Part shown: positions 1 to 5,530 of the stretch, piece by piece
Layout: every line of letters starts with the position of its first letter
Position numbering within the stretch: the stretch's first letter is position 1
From: Ruminococcaceae bacterium UBA4958
GTDB lineage: Bacteria; Bacillota; Clostridia; Oscillospirales; Acutalibacteraceae
Reading direction: 5' to 3'
DNA length: 5,556 nucleotides
NCBI GenBank assembly: GCA_002397355.1
Contig: DHAI01000060.1
Location: 4,254-9,809, forward strand
Position numbers and translations under genes: made by a program
The notes under the pieces: generated by a model
Database searches by the model: none
Told to the model about the DNA's origin: nothing
Seen by the model: only the letters and a program-made list of their open reading frames with translations

Positions 1-2
1 TT

Positions 3-83
3 CTGGATTATCTGGGCGTGGGAGACATATCCTATAACCGGCCGAAATCCCTGCCATACCCGAACGAGAACCCGTTCGACTGA
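3..83 (+). CDS. C-terminal end of an unrecognised protein (5' end outside window)
   Basis: An open frame enters from the left edge and stops at the TGA at 81-83, giving the last 26 residues (ends ...PYPNENPFD). Third codon positions are mostly G or C, like the clear genes downstream, and the peptide has an ordinary composition. The other two forward frames either stop at once or run on into palindromic non-coding sequence. This makes it the likely coding frame. I do not recognise the family from so short a tail and assign no function. The 6-bp inverted repeat CGAACG/CGTTCG (61-78) lies within its last codons. A run of six T at 95-100 lies 16 bases beyond that stem, too far for a standard terminator. 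Confidence 0.45.
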   Translation: MDYLGVGDISYNRPKSLPYPNENPFD

Positions 84-134
84 AAGGATTCCCCTTTTTT
101 ATTCGCCCCGGATTGGTTCGGGGGAAGCAAACAT

Positions 135-192
135 CCCATAAACCCCTCCCCTTGCGGCGGAATCCGGCTGCGGGGGAGTCGGTCTTTATGGG
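135..192. repeat. Long bulged inverted repeat (REP/MITE-like palindromic element candidate)
   Basis: The outer arms CCCATAAA (135-142) and TTTATGGG (185-192) are perfectly complementary. Inside them, CTCCCC (146-151) pairs with GGGGAG (173-178), and a small CGG-AAT-CCG hairpin (158-166) caps the structure. The two arms are separated by unequal internal loops of 3 and 6 bases. No T-run follows on either strand, so a terminator role is unlikely. The design, an AT block in otherwise GC-rich arms between genes, resembles dispersed palindromic repeats of GC-rich Clostridia. That it occurs elsewhere in the genome is inference. Confidence 0.55.
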
Positions 193-203
193 GGAAAGCC
201 GCG

Positions 204-223
204 GGAACCGGGACGCCGGTTCC
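204..223. repeat. Perfect 8-bp stem, 4-base loop inverted repeat
   Basis: GGAACCGG (204-211), loop GACG, then CCGGTTCC (216-223): a perfect, very GC-rich hairpin. It follows the larger palindrome at 135-192 by 11 bases. A third, shorter stem CCGGG/CCCGG with loop CAAC lies at 244-257. The three may form one compound element. There is no U-tract, so this is not a standard terminator. Confidence 0.6.
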
Positions 224-326
224 GCCGGTCGCGCCTTTGGCCGCCGGGCAACCCCGGGCGAAACGCGGCGGAAAAAGGAGGGGCTGGAACACCGGCCCGT
301 GTTTCGCGAGGAAAATTCGTTTCTCC

Positions 327-355
327 TTGCAGCGGCGGGGAGGACATGATATAAT
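327..355 (+). promoter_or_regulatory. Sigma-A type promoter for the S9 peptidase gene
   Basis: The -10 box TATAAT (350-355) is a perfect match. The -35 box TTGCAG (327-332) matches 3 of 6 consensus bases, and the spacer is exactly 17 bp. Transcription would start near 362, leaving a leader of about 25 bases before the TTG start at 388. It would leave only about 11 bases before the ATG at 373, which supports the TTG start. Confidence 0.65.
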
Positions 356-374
356 TTATGCTGAATTAGAAAAT

Positions 375-379
375 GGAGG
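375..379 (+). promoter_or_regulatory. Ribosome binding site that decides the TTG start
   Basis: GGAGG with an 8-base spacer to TTG 388. It overlaps the in-frame ATG at 373-375, so ribosomes bound here cannot start at that ATG. No purine-rich SD is visible in the 12 bases before the ATG. Confidence 0.7.
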
Positions 380-387
380 CGCGTCTT

Positions 388-2379
388 TTGAAAAAAGTCG
401 ATGACAAGCATTTTGGGCGGTTCCTTTTTCCGCATACGCTTTCCGCGCTGGGGAACGATCTCTATTTCTGTATCAAGAAAACAGACTGGGAAGAGAACAA
501 ATATCAGTCCGACCTATATCTGCTGCGCGGCGGGAATCTGCGGCAGCTGACTTTTTCCGGAGACGTGGGCGAATACCATCTGCTGCGCGGCGGCATCGTT
601 TTCGCTTCCCTGCGGAAAACGAAGGATAAGGAAGCGCGCAAGAAAGGAGTGCCGCTTACCGTTTTGCAGAAGCTGCCTTACGGCGGCGGCGAGGCCGCGG
701 AGTTTCTGCGCCTGCCTTACGCCGTAACGGGGATGCGCTTTCTTTCCGAGGACCGTTTTTTCTTCACGGCTAAAGTATCGCGCGAGTTCGAGGCCGCGCT
801 TGCCGCTTGCGGCGGGGACGCGGAAAAGGCCGCGGAACGCGTGAAGGAGGACGGCGACTACCGCGTGCTCGACGAGATCCCGTTCTGCAGCAACGGCGCG
901 GGGTACGTCGGCGGCCAGCGCAACAGGCTGTTCTTTTACGACGCGGGCCGGGTGGAACCCGTGACCGGGGAGGACACGGACGTGTCTCTCGGCGCGCTTT
1001 CCCCGGGCGGGAAGAAGCTGTGGTATACGGCGAGAACCTTCCGCGGCAGGGACCCGGTTTACGACCGGCTGTTCGAGATGGACACCGGCACCCGGAAGGC
1101 GGCCGATATTTCCGTCTGCGACACGGCGCAGCACTCCGGCGTTTGGCCGCTGGACGACGGAAGGGAGGCGGTGCTTGCGGGCGTCGCCAGAAAATACGGC
1201 GTCAATGAAAACGAGACGGTTTTTCTGCGCGAGGGCGGAGCGTACCGGACCGTTTACGACGGGGGAGCGTACAGCTTCGGAAACGCTGTCTGCACCGACG
1301 TCCTGGCGGAGCGCGCGATGCCGGCCGAGCCGATGGCGCGGGGGAACGGGATCTTTCTTATCAGCACGCAACGGGACAGCTCCGGCCTGATCCGCCTGGA
1401 TGTGGAGAGCGGCGAAATCGTGAATGTCACGCGCGAAACAGGCTGCGTTTCGGAAGCGGTCCTGTTCGGGGACGGCTTCGCCGCCATCGCCATGCGGGGC
1501 AACGGGGGCTGCGAGGTCTATTCCGTTTCCATGGATGGAGCGGAGAAGCGCCTGACGTCCCTCAACACGTCCGTCTGTGGCGAATACGAATATTCCGCGC
1601 CGCAGGGATTCTCTTTCCGGAACGACGCCGGCACCGAGATCGACGGCTGGGCGATTCCGCCCGCCGGCGCCGAGGACGGGAAAAAATACCCGACGATCCT
1701 GGACGTCCACGGCGGACCGAAAGCCGTTTACGGAAGCTGCTATTTCCACGAGATGCAGCTTTGGGCGAGCCGCGGCTTTGCGGTGATCTACTGCAACCCG
1801 ACCGGCGGAAGCGGCAGAGGCGACGAATTTTCAGACATCCGCGGGGATTACGGCGGCCGGGATTACCGCGACATCATGGCTTTCGTGGACGAGGCCGTCC
1901 GGCGCTTCCGCTTCATCGACGCGAACCGCATGGGAGTCACGGGCGGCAGCTACGGCGGCTTCATGACGAACTGGATCATCGGCCATACCGGCCGCTTCAA
2001 GGCGGCGGCTTCCCAGCGGAGCATCGTGAACTGGCTCAGCTACTACGGCAACGCGGACATCGGGTACTATTTCGCGGCGGACCAGACTGGAGCGGATCCC
2101 TGGAACAATCCCGAAAAGGCATGGGAGCAGTCTCCGCTTCGCTATGCGGACAAGGTCACCACCCCGACGCTGTTTCTCCATTCGGACGAGGATTACCGCT
2201 GCCCGCTTTCCGGCGGTCTTCAGATGTTCACGGCCCTCTGCGTTCACGGCGTTCCCGCACGGATTTGCGTGTTCAAAGGGGAAAACCACGAGCTTTCGCG
2301 CAGCGGAAAGCCGAAGCACCGCGTGCGCCGGCTGAAGGAGATCACGGAATGGTTTGAAAAATACCTCGGGGCGGAATAG
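388..2379 (+). CDS. S9 family peptidase (acylaminoacyl/dipeptidyl-peptidase type, prolyl oligopeptidase superfamily)
   Basis: This is a cytoplasmic serine peptidase predicted to trim short peptides from their N-terminus; the exact specificity cannot be read from the sequence. The first roughly 400 residues are degenerate beta-rich repeats, fitting the propeller that gates access in this family. The C-terminal part is the alpha/beta-hydrolase domain (Peptidase_S9), with HGGP at residue 441. The nucleophile is Ser521 in GGSYGGF, the acid is probably Asp602 in DEDYRCP, and the base is His634 in GENHELSRSG. The 663-residue length is normal for S9C-type enzymes. There is no signal peptide or membrane segment. 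I chose TTG at 388 because GGAGG at 375-379 lies 8 bases before it. The in-frame ATG at 373 (668 residues) has no SD, overlaps that SD and lies only about 11 bases after the predicted transcript start. The gene has its own promoter and seems monocistronic. Confidence 0.92.
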   Translation: MKKVDDKHFGRFLFPHTLSALGNDLYFCIKKTDWEENKYQSDLYLLRGGNLRQLTFSGDVGEYHLLRGGIVFASLRKTKDKEARKKGVPLTVLQKLPYGGGEAAEFLRLPYAVTGMRFLSEDRFFFTAKVSREFEAALAACGGDAEKAAERVKEDGDYRVLDEIPFCSNGAGYVGGQRNRLFFYDAGRVEPVTGEDTDVSLGALSPGGKKLWYTARTFRGRDPVYDRLFEMDTGTRKAADISVCDTAQHSGVWPLDDGREAVLAGVARKYGVNENETVFLREGGAYRTVYDGGAYSFGNAVCTDVLAERAMPAEPMARGNGIFLISTQRDSSGLIRLDVESGEIVNVTRETGCVSEAVLFGDGFAAIAMRGNGGCEVYSVSMDGAEKRLTSLNTSVCGEYEYSAPQGFSFRNDAGTEIDGWAIPPAGAEDGKKYPTILDVHGGPKAVYGSCYFHEMQLWASRGFAVIYCNPTGGSGRGDEFSDIRGDYGGRDYRDIMAFVDEAVRRFRFIDANRMGVTGGSYGGFMTNWIIGHTGRFKAAASQRSIVNWLSYYGNADIGYYFAADQTGADPWNNPEKAWEQSPLRYADKVTTPTLFLHSDEDYRCPLSGGLQMFTALCVHGVPARICVFKGENHELSRSGKPKHRVRRLKEITEWFEKYLGAE

Positions 2380-2576
2380 AATTCCCGCGGGACGGAAAAT
2401 TTCCGCTGCGGTCGGCATTATCCTGTCTTTTGAGCTTTATCATAGAACTGGGATCGGCCGGGAAAGGAGCGTGACGGCAGCCTGAGCGTCGATCGGAAAC
2501 GGTAAAAAACGCATGCGGCGGGTTGCGCCCCGCGCGGCGTGAAAGCAAAAAGGAACCGCAAGGAGGAACGATTGCA
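2380..2576. other. Intergenic leader between peptidase and alcohol dehydrogenase
   Basis: The region holds no gene. Directly after the peptidase stop is an imperfect hairpin (2385-2411: CCGC/GCGG outer, CGGAA/TTCCG inner) without a following T-run, so at best a weak terminator. A -10-like TATCAT lies at 2438-2443, but no good -35 is found 16-18 bases before it. A GCGGG/CCCGC stem at 2518-2533 lies shortly upstream of the dehydrogenase SD. An in-frame TTG at 2523 inside this stem could extend the dehydrogenase by 18 residues, but it has no SD. The promoter of the dehydrogenase is not convincingly visible. Confidence 0.4.
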
Positions 2577-3758
2577 ATGAATGATTTCGTATATTACACC
2601 CCCACGGAAGTCGTCTTCGGCAGGAAGGCCGAGGAAAAAGTCGGCAAGCTGGTCAAGGAGCAGAACTGCCGCAAGGTCCTGATCCATTACGGCGGCGGCA
2701 GCGTCAAGCGCACGGGGCTCCTGGACCGCGTGAAAAAAGCGCTGGACGCGGAGGGCGTGGCTTACCTCGAATTGGGCGGCGTGGTCCCCAACCCCCACCT
2801 TTCGCTGGTCCGGAAGGGAATTTCCCTTTGCAGGGAACAGGGCGTCGATTTCATCCTGGCCGTGGGCGGCGGCAGTGTCATCGATTCCGCGAAGGCGATC
2901 GGCTACGGCGTCGCCGACGGGGGCGACGTCTGGGATTTTTACAACTTCAAACGCACGCCGACGGCCTGCCTGCCCATCGGCGTCGTGCTCACGCTTGCCG
3001 CCACCGGCAGCGAGATGAGCGATTCCTCCGTCATCACCAATGAGGACGGCTGGGTAAAACGCGGGTACAGCAACAACCTTTGCCGCCCGCGCTTCGCGCT
3101 GATGGACCCGGAGCTGACCATGACGCTTCCCGCATACCAGACCGCCTGCGGCTGCGTGGACATCCTGATGCACACCATGGAGCGCTACCTCAACGCCGTG
3201 GACCACAACATGGAGCTGACGGACGGCGTCAGCGAGGCGCTGATGCGCACGGTCCTGAAAAACGCCGGAATCCTCCGGGATCATCCGGACGACTACGACG
3301 CCAGGGCGGAGGTCATGTGGGCCGGAAGCCTGTCCCACAACGGCCTGACCGGCTGCGGAACGGACGGCGGCGACTGGGCCACCCACAAGCTGGAGCACGA
3401 GATGGGCGGCATGTTCGACGTTGCCCACGGCGCGGGTCTTGCCGCCATCTGGGGAAGCTGGGCGCGCTATGTGTACCGGGAGCGGCCGGCCCGGTTCGCC
3501 CGCTTTGCCGTCAACGTCATGGGCGTGAAGCCCGGCGCGACCGATGGGGAAACCGCGCTGAAGGGCATTGAGGCCATGGAGGATTTTTACCGCTCCATCC
3601 ATATGCCCACCAATATGCGGGAGCTGGGAATCGAGCCCACCGATGCGCAGATCGACGAAATGGCCCGCAAATGCAGCGTGACCACACACGGCTGCGCCGG
3701 CGTCGTGAAACCGCTGAAAGAGGCCGATATGGCGGCGATCTATCGGATGGCGCGGTAA
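2577..3758 (+). CDS. Iron-containing alcohol dehydrogenase, butanol dehydrogenase/YqhD-like
   Basis: Group III (iron-type) alcohol dehydrogenase of 393 residues, a normal family length. It would interconvert an aldehyde and a primary alcohol with NAD(P)H in the cytoplasm, typically as an electron sink in fermentation. The N-terminal nucleotide-binding half has YGGGSVKRTG (38-47) and AVGGGSVIDSAKAIG, with GGGS at 97-100. The YGGGS-type motif resembles NADPH-using members such as YqhD, so NADPH preference is an inference. The metal ligands are all present by family alignment: Asp195 and His199 (in DILMH), His270 (THK) and His284 (AHG). The start is ATG 2577, since AGGAGG lies at 2561-2566 and the typical family N-terminus (FVYYTPTEVVFG) follows at once. 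The strong terminator just downstream ends the unit. The physiological substrate is unknown. The use of iron rather than zinc or another metal is assumed from the family. Confidence 0.93.
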   Translation: MNDFVYYTPTEVVFGRKAEEKVGKLVKEQNCRKVLIHYGGGSVKRTGLLDRVKKALDAEGVAYLELGGVVPNPHLSLVRKGISLCREQGVDFILAVGGGSVIDSAKAIGYGVADGGDVWDFYNFKRTPTACLPIGVVLTLAATGSEMSDSSVITNEDGWVKRGYSNNLCRPRFALMDPELTMTLPAYQTACGCVDILMHTMERYLNAVDHNMELTDGVSEALMRTVLKNAGILRDHPDDYDARAEVMWAGSLSHNGLTGCGTDGGDWATHKLEHEMGGMFDVAHGAGLAAIWGSWARYVYRERPARFARFAVNVMGVKPGATDGETALKGIEAMEDFYRSIHMPTNMRELGIEPTDAQIDEMARKCSVTTHGCAGVVKPLKEADMAAIYRMAR

Positions 3759-3790
3759 GCGCGTTTCCGTGCCGGACGAATCCGCGCGGG

Positions 3791-3827
3791 AGAGGGGGCC
3801 GGGGTTACGATCCCGGCCCCCTCTTTT
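3791..3827 (+). terminator. Strong rho-independent terminator of the alcohol dehydrogenase gene
   Basis: AGAGGGGGCCGGG (3791-3803) pairs perfectly with CCCGGCCCCCTCT (3812-3824), giving a 13-bp stem with an 8-base loop. A short T-run ends at 3827. It begins 33 bases after the dehydrogenase stop and separates that gene from the feoA unit. Confidence 0.9.
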
Positions 3828-3886
3828 GCCGATTTGCGGCGGACGGCGCTTCTTTCAAGAAAAATCCGACTCGCCGGAAAAGAGTC

Positions 3887-3915
3887 TTGACAACGTTAGT
3901 TAGTTATGCTAAACT
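3887..3915 (+). promoter_or_regulatory. Promoter of the feoA unit
   Basis: The -35 box TTGACA (3887-3892) is a perfect match. After a 17-bp spacer comes TAAACT (3910-3915), 4 of 6 matches to the -10 consensus. Transcription would start near 3922, leaving a leader of about 85 bases. The spacer and -10 are covered by TTAG/CTAA palindromic sequence, consistent with repression. Confidence 0.7.
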
Positions 3916-3944
3916 ATAGCTGTCCGAGAGTTAGATTGAACTAA
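3900..3944 (+). promoter_or_regulatory. Candidate metal-repressor operators (two TTAG/CTAA palindromes)
   Basis: TTAG-N5-CTAA lies at 3900-3912, overlapping the -10 region, and TTAG-N6-CTAA at 3931-3944, just after the expected transcript start. The first is preceded by a further direct TTAG (3896-3899). DtxR/IdeR-type iron repressors bind palindromes built on TTAGG...CCTAA, and feo genes are a usual target. The half-sites fit this loosely and lack the full consensus. Which regulator binds, if any, is inference. A GATTG/CAATC stem (3934-3950) overlaps the second site. Confidence 0.35.
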
Positions 3945-4006
3945 TCAATCAGATTGTAAACAAGCTGGCGCCTGTCGGCTCGTTTGCGGAAAGGAGAAAC
4001 CAGTTG

Positions 4007-4297
4007 ATGCCGATTACGATGGCAAATATCGGAGAGACGGTGACGATACGGAAAATCACAGGGAGAGACGAAGTGCGGCAGCATCTGGCCGAGCTTGGGT
4101 TCGTGGTGGACGGCGCGGTGACGATTGTCAGCAAGATTGCGGGCAACCTTATCCTTCAGGTGAAGGACAGCCGGATTGCGCTGGACGAGTCCATGACGAA
4201 CCGGATTCTGGTCCTATGTCAAGAATTAGCACAAATTAAAATGAGGTTTTCCGATGCTCAACTGGCCATTTTCTGCTCTTTGGTGATTTTGCGTTGA
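4007..4297 (+). CDS. feoA: FeoA-type ferrous iron transport protein, 3' end replaced by an insertion sequence
   Basis: FeoA is a small cytoplasmic SH3-like protein that supports the FeoB ferrous-iron transporter. Residues 1-69 (MPITMANIGE to MTNRILV) cover essentially the whole domain, including the HLAELGFV segment and the NLILQVKDSRIAL strand region. Clostridial FeoA proteins are usually about 70-75 residues, so little of the domain is lost. From about codon 71 the frame reads insertion sequence DNA and adds a foreign tail (starting CQELAQIK) up to the TGA at 4295-4297, giving 96 residues. The last 40 bases overlap the transposase gene antisense. Start: AAGGAG at 3991-3996 is 10 bases before ATG 4007 and 7 bases before an in-frame TTG at 4004; either is possible. 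Other feo genes would be expected downstream, beyond the element, and are probably cut off from this promoter. Whether the tailed protein is stable is unknown. Confidence 0.8.
   Translation: MPITMANIGETVTIRKITGRDEVRQHLAELGFVVDGAVTIVSKIAGNLILQVKDSRIALDESMTNRILVLCQELAQIKMRFSDAQLAIFCSLVILR
4232..4252. repeat. Terminal inverted repeat of the IS, end beside the transposase stop
   Basis: This arm matches the reverse complement of 5510-5530 at 19 of 21 positions, with a perfect core CAAATTAAAATGA at 4232-4244. The full repeat probably reaches outward to about 4217, but similarity there is weak. Confidence 0.75.
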
Positions 4298-5136
4298 TAG
4301 CGTTTTTCATATTCGTCTGGCGGCATCCAGTCACAATGACTGTGGATTCGTACGGTATTGTAAAAAGTTTCGATATATTCAAACACCAGACGATAGGCAT
4401 GATTGTAATCGGTAATTCTGAAGCGGTTCAGCCATTCTCTCTTGATCAAAGAGTGGAAAGATTCGATACAGGCATTGTCGTATGGATATCCTTTCTGGCT
4501 GTAGCTAAGTTGAAAACGACTGGCAGCGTCACGATACGCCTGTGCCACATACTGACTGCCGCGATCAGAGTGGAGAATCAGGGGAAGCATTGTTTCACGG
4601 CGAGCTTTTGCTTTATTGATTGTATCAACCACACAGGACACGTCCATGGTCTTCGAAAGAGTCCAGGCAATGATCTTGCGGGAATACAAATCCATGACAC
4701 TTGTAAGGTATACGAATCCGTCAAGGGTCCAAATATAAGTAATGTCAGTACACCAGACAGCGTTGGGACGGCCTGGATTAAATCTTTCATCAAGAATATT
4801 GTGCAGCTGGATGTTGAAATCGGAATCCTTTGTTGTCTTTATCCATGGTTTTACCCATTGAGCCCGGAGACCGGACTCCCGCATGTATTTGCCAACAGTA
4901 CGTTCCGTGATACGGAAGCCCTGCTTTTGCAGTTCACGAGTGATTTTCGGGGCTCCGTAATTCTGCTTGGAGCTATCGTAGATCTTGCGGATCTGCACCT
5001 TGACAGCATCCTTGCGTTGACTTGAGGTGGAAGGCTTATGATTACAAAAGGCACGATAGCCGGAACGGGACACACCAAGTTTTTTCAGCATTCCGGAGAT
5101 GGAGACAGGGTGTCCTGTGGTCTTGGATGTTTCCAC
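4258..5136 (-). CDS. IS3-family transposase, orfB (DDE catalytic part)
   Basis: OrfB is the integrase-like catalytic half of the IS3 transposase. From the GTG at 5136 it has 292 residues: an N-terminal HTH_21-like region (about 10-85, with VSRSGY and YGAPKI), then the rve catalytic core. The likely triad is Asp131 (WCTDITYIW), Asp191 (HSDRGSQY) and Glu225 (NACIESFHS), followed by the usual RIHSHCDWMPPDEYE end. Asp191 and Glu225 are separated by 33 residues, two fewer than the 35 usual in this family, so there is a small contraction just before SYSQKG. No SD precedes the GTG. The frame is open upstream as far as 5208, and orfB lies in the -1 frame to orfA. It is therefore probably made mainly as an OrfAB fusion of about 403 residues by frameshifting. 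No internal stop is seen, so the enzyme is probably intact. Confidence 0.9.
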   Translation of the reverse strand: METSKTTGHPVSISGMLKKLGVSRSGYRAFCNHKPSTSSQRKDAVKVQIRKIYDSSKQNYGAPKITRELQKQGFRITERTVGKYMRESGLRAQWVKPWIKTTKDSDFNIQLHNILDERFNPGRPNAVWCTDITYIWTLDGFVYLTSVMDLYSRKIIAWTLSKTMDVSCVVDTINKAKARRETMLPLILHSDRGSQYVAQAYRDAASRFQLSYSQKGYPYDNACIESFHSLIKREWLNRFRITDYNHAYRLVFEYIETFYNTVRIHSHCDWMPPDEYEKRYQRKITKEQKMAS

Positions 5137-5168
5137 CTTGGCAGCAATTTCGATGTAGATTGCCGTTG

Positions 5169-5468
5169 TCAGTTTTTTCCCAGAATGCTGATGGCTTTTT
5201 TTAAAACATCAAGCGCGTCCTGAGTATCTCGCAGTTCACGTTTAAGATGAGCGATTTCCTTTTGCTCATCCGTGGCGTAATTGCCAGATCCTCTGGCAGG
5301 GACATCCCCCTCGTTGTCTTTGTATTGCTGCTGCCAGCGAGAAAGGGTGCTAAGTCCGATACCAAGGTTCTTGCAGCATTCTGCCTGCGTGAGATCGGGA
5401 TGCTCCTTTACATACTGAATGGCGTCAAGTTTGAACTGCTTGTCGTGCTGTTTGTTTTTACGTGACAT
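5169..5468 (-). CDS. IS3-family transposase, orfA (HTH and leucine-zipper part)
   Basis: OrfA (99 residues) is the DNA-binding part of the transposase and recognises the element's ends. Residues about 8-50 form a transposase_8/HTH_Tnp_1 type helix-turn-helix (LTQAECCKNLGIGLSTLSRW). Residues about 68-96 form a heptad coiled coil (HLKRELRDTQDALDVLKK), the zipper used for multimerisation in IS3 elements. The start is ATG 5466-5468, with AGGAGG at 5478-5483 and a 9-base spacer. The C-terminus contains the slippery codons; the stop TGA (5169-5171) directly follows the second one. On its own OrfA usually acts as a regulator of transposition. Confidence 0.9.
   Translation of the reverse strand: MSRKNKQHDKQFKLDAIQYVKEHPDLTQAECCKNLGIGLSTLSRWQQQYKDNEGDVPARGSGNYATDEQKEIAHLKRELRDTQDALDVLKKAISILGKN
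5172..5202 (-). promoter_or_regulatory. Programmed -1 frameshift window with two slippery heptamers
   Basis: On the minus strand, A-AAA-AAA followed by G (5202-5195) and A-AAA-AAC (5178-5172) both have the X-XXY-YYZ phase in the orfA frame. The -1 frame carries a stop at 5209-5211 and is then open to the end of orfB, while orfA stops at 5169-5171. A shift must therefore occur within about 40 bases that contain exactly these two sites. Slippage at the second keeps all of OrfA and yields ...ILGKKLTTAIYIEIAAK before orfB. A GCAAT/ATTGC stem with a 10-base loop lies just downstream, near 5143-5162, as a weak possible stimulator. Which site is used is inference. Confidence 0.75.
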
Positions 5469-5492
5469 GATGAAGTTCCTCCTGTATCTATT

Positions 5493-5521
5493 ATTTTAAC
5501 TGTTTCAGGGGAAATCTTCAT
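5493..5521 (-). promoter_or_regulatory. Possible internal promoter for the transposase genes
   Basis: On the minus strand, TAAAAT (5498-5493) matches the -10 consensus at 5 of 6 positions. ATGAAG (5521-5516), 17 bases before it, matches the -35 only at 3 of 6. The -35 would sit inside the terminal inverted repeat, as is common for IS3 elements, where OrfA binding can then repress the genes. This is a motif reading only. Confidence 0.35.
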
Positions 5522-5530
5522 TTTAATTTG
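5510..5530. repeat. Terminal inverted repeat of the IS, end upstream of orfA
   Basis: Reverse complement of 4232-4252 at 19 of 21 positions, with the perfect core TCATTTTAATTTG at 5518-5530. Beyond 5530 the sequence has only scattered matches with the other end (for example TAG at 5533-5535 against 4227-4229), so the outer tip is uncertain. Confidence 0.75.

Larger units (their letters stand above)
84..349. other. Gene-free, palindrome-rich intergenic region
   Basis: I find no convincing gene in these 266 bases. Open frames on both strands (plus 113-349, minus 32-292) have no ribosome binding site and are rich in Pro, Gly and Arg, as expected from translated GC-rich palindromes. The stretch holds three consecutive inverted repeats (135-192, 204-223, 244-257) and, at its right edge, the peptidase promoter. 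A weak stem AAAGG/CCTTT (83-97) followed by three T might end transcription of the upstream gene, but it is far weaker than the terminator at 3791-3827. Confidence 0.6.

Noticed and set aside
106..124. CCCCG/CGGGG hairpin as a terminator for the upstream gene
   Set aside because: The T-run (95-100) lies before the stem, not after it, and on the minus strand it would read as A. It does not fit a terminator in either direction.
32..292. Minus-strand 86-codon frame over the palindromic intergenic region
   Set aside because: Its codons derive from inverted repeats and run antisense into the upstream gene's tail; no SD and no recognisable domain.
514..1749. Long open frame on the minus strand inside the peptidase gene (411 codons)
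   Set aside because: It is antisense to a clear S9 peptidase, rich in Arg, Ala and Val with no recognisable domain or SD. Such frames are expected opposite GC-rich genes.
2385..2411. Hairpin after the peptidase stop as an intrinsic terminator
   Set aside because: The stem is interrupted and there is no following T-run; kept only as a note in the intergenic entry.
1831..2418. Minus-strand frame of 195 codons at the peptidase 3' end
   Set aside because: It is a shadow of the hydrolase domain with no SD and no motif.
2418..3689. Long minus-strand frame opposite the alcohol dehydrogenase (423 codons)
   Set aside because: It is a mirror of the GC-rich dehydrogenase coding frame, with low-complexity composition and no family resemblance. 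The sense strand has a full motif set and SD.
3828..4006. Riboswitch in the feoA leader
   Set aside because: The roughly 85-base leader has only short AT-rich stems and no recognisable riboswitch core; a protein operator explains the palindromes better.
4294..5025. Plus-strand frame of 243 codons inside the insertion sequence
   Set aside because: It is antisense to orfB, whose DDE motifs and HTH region are clear; no independent support.
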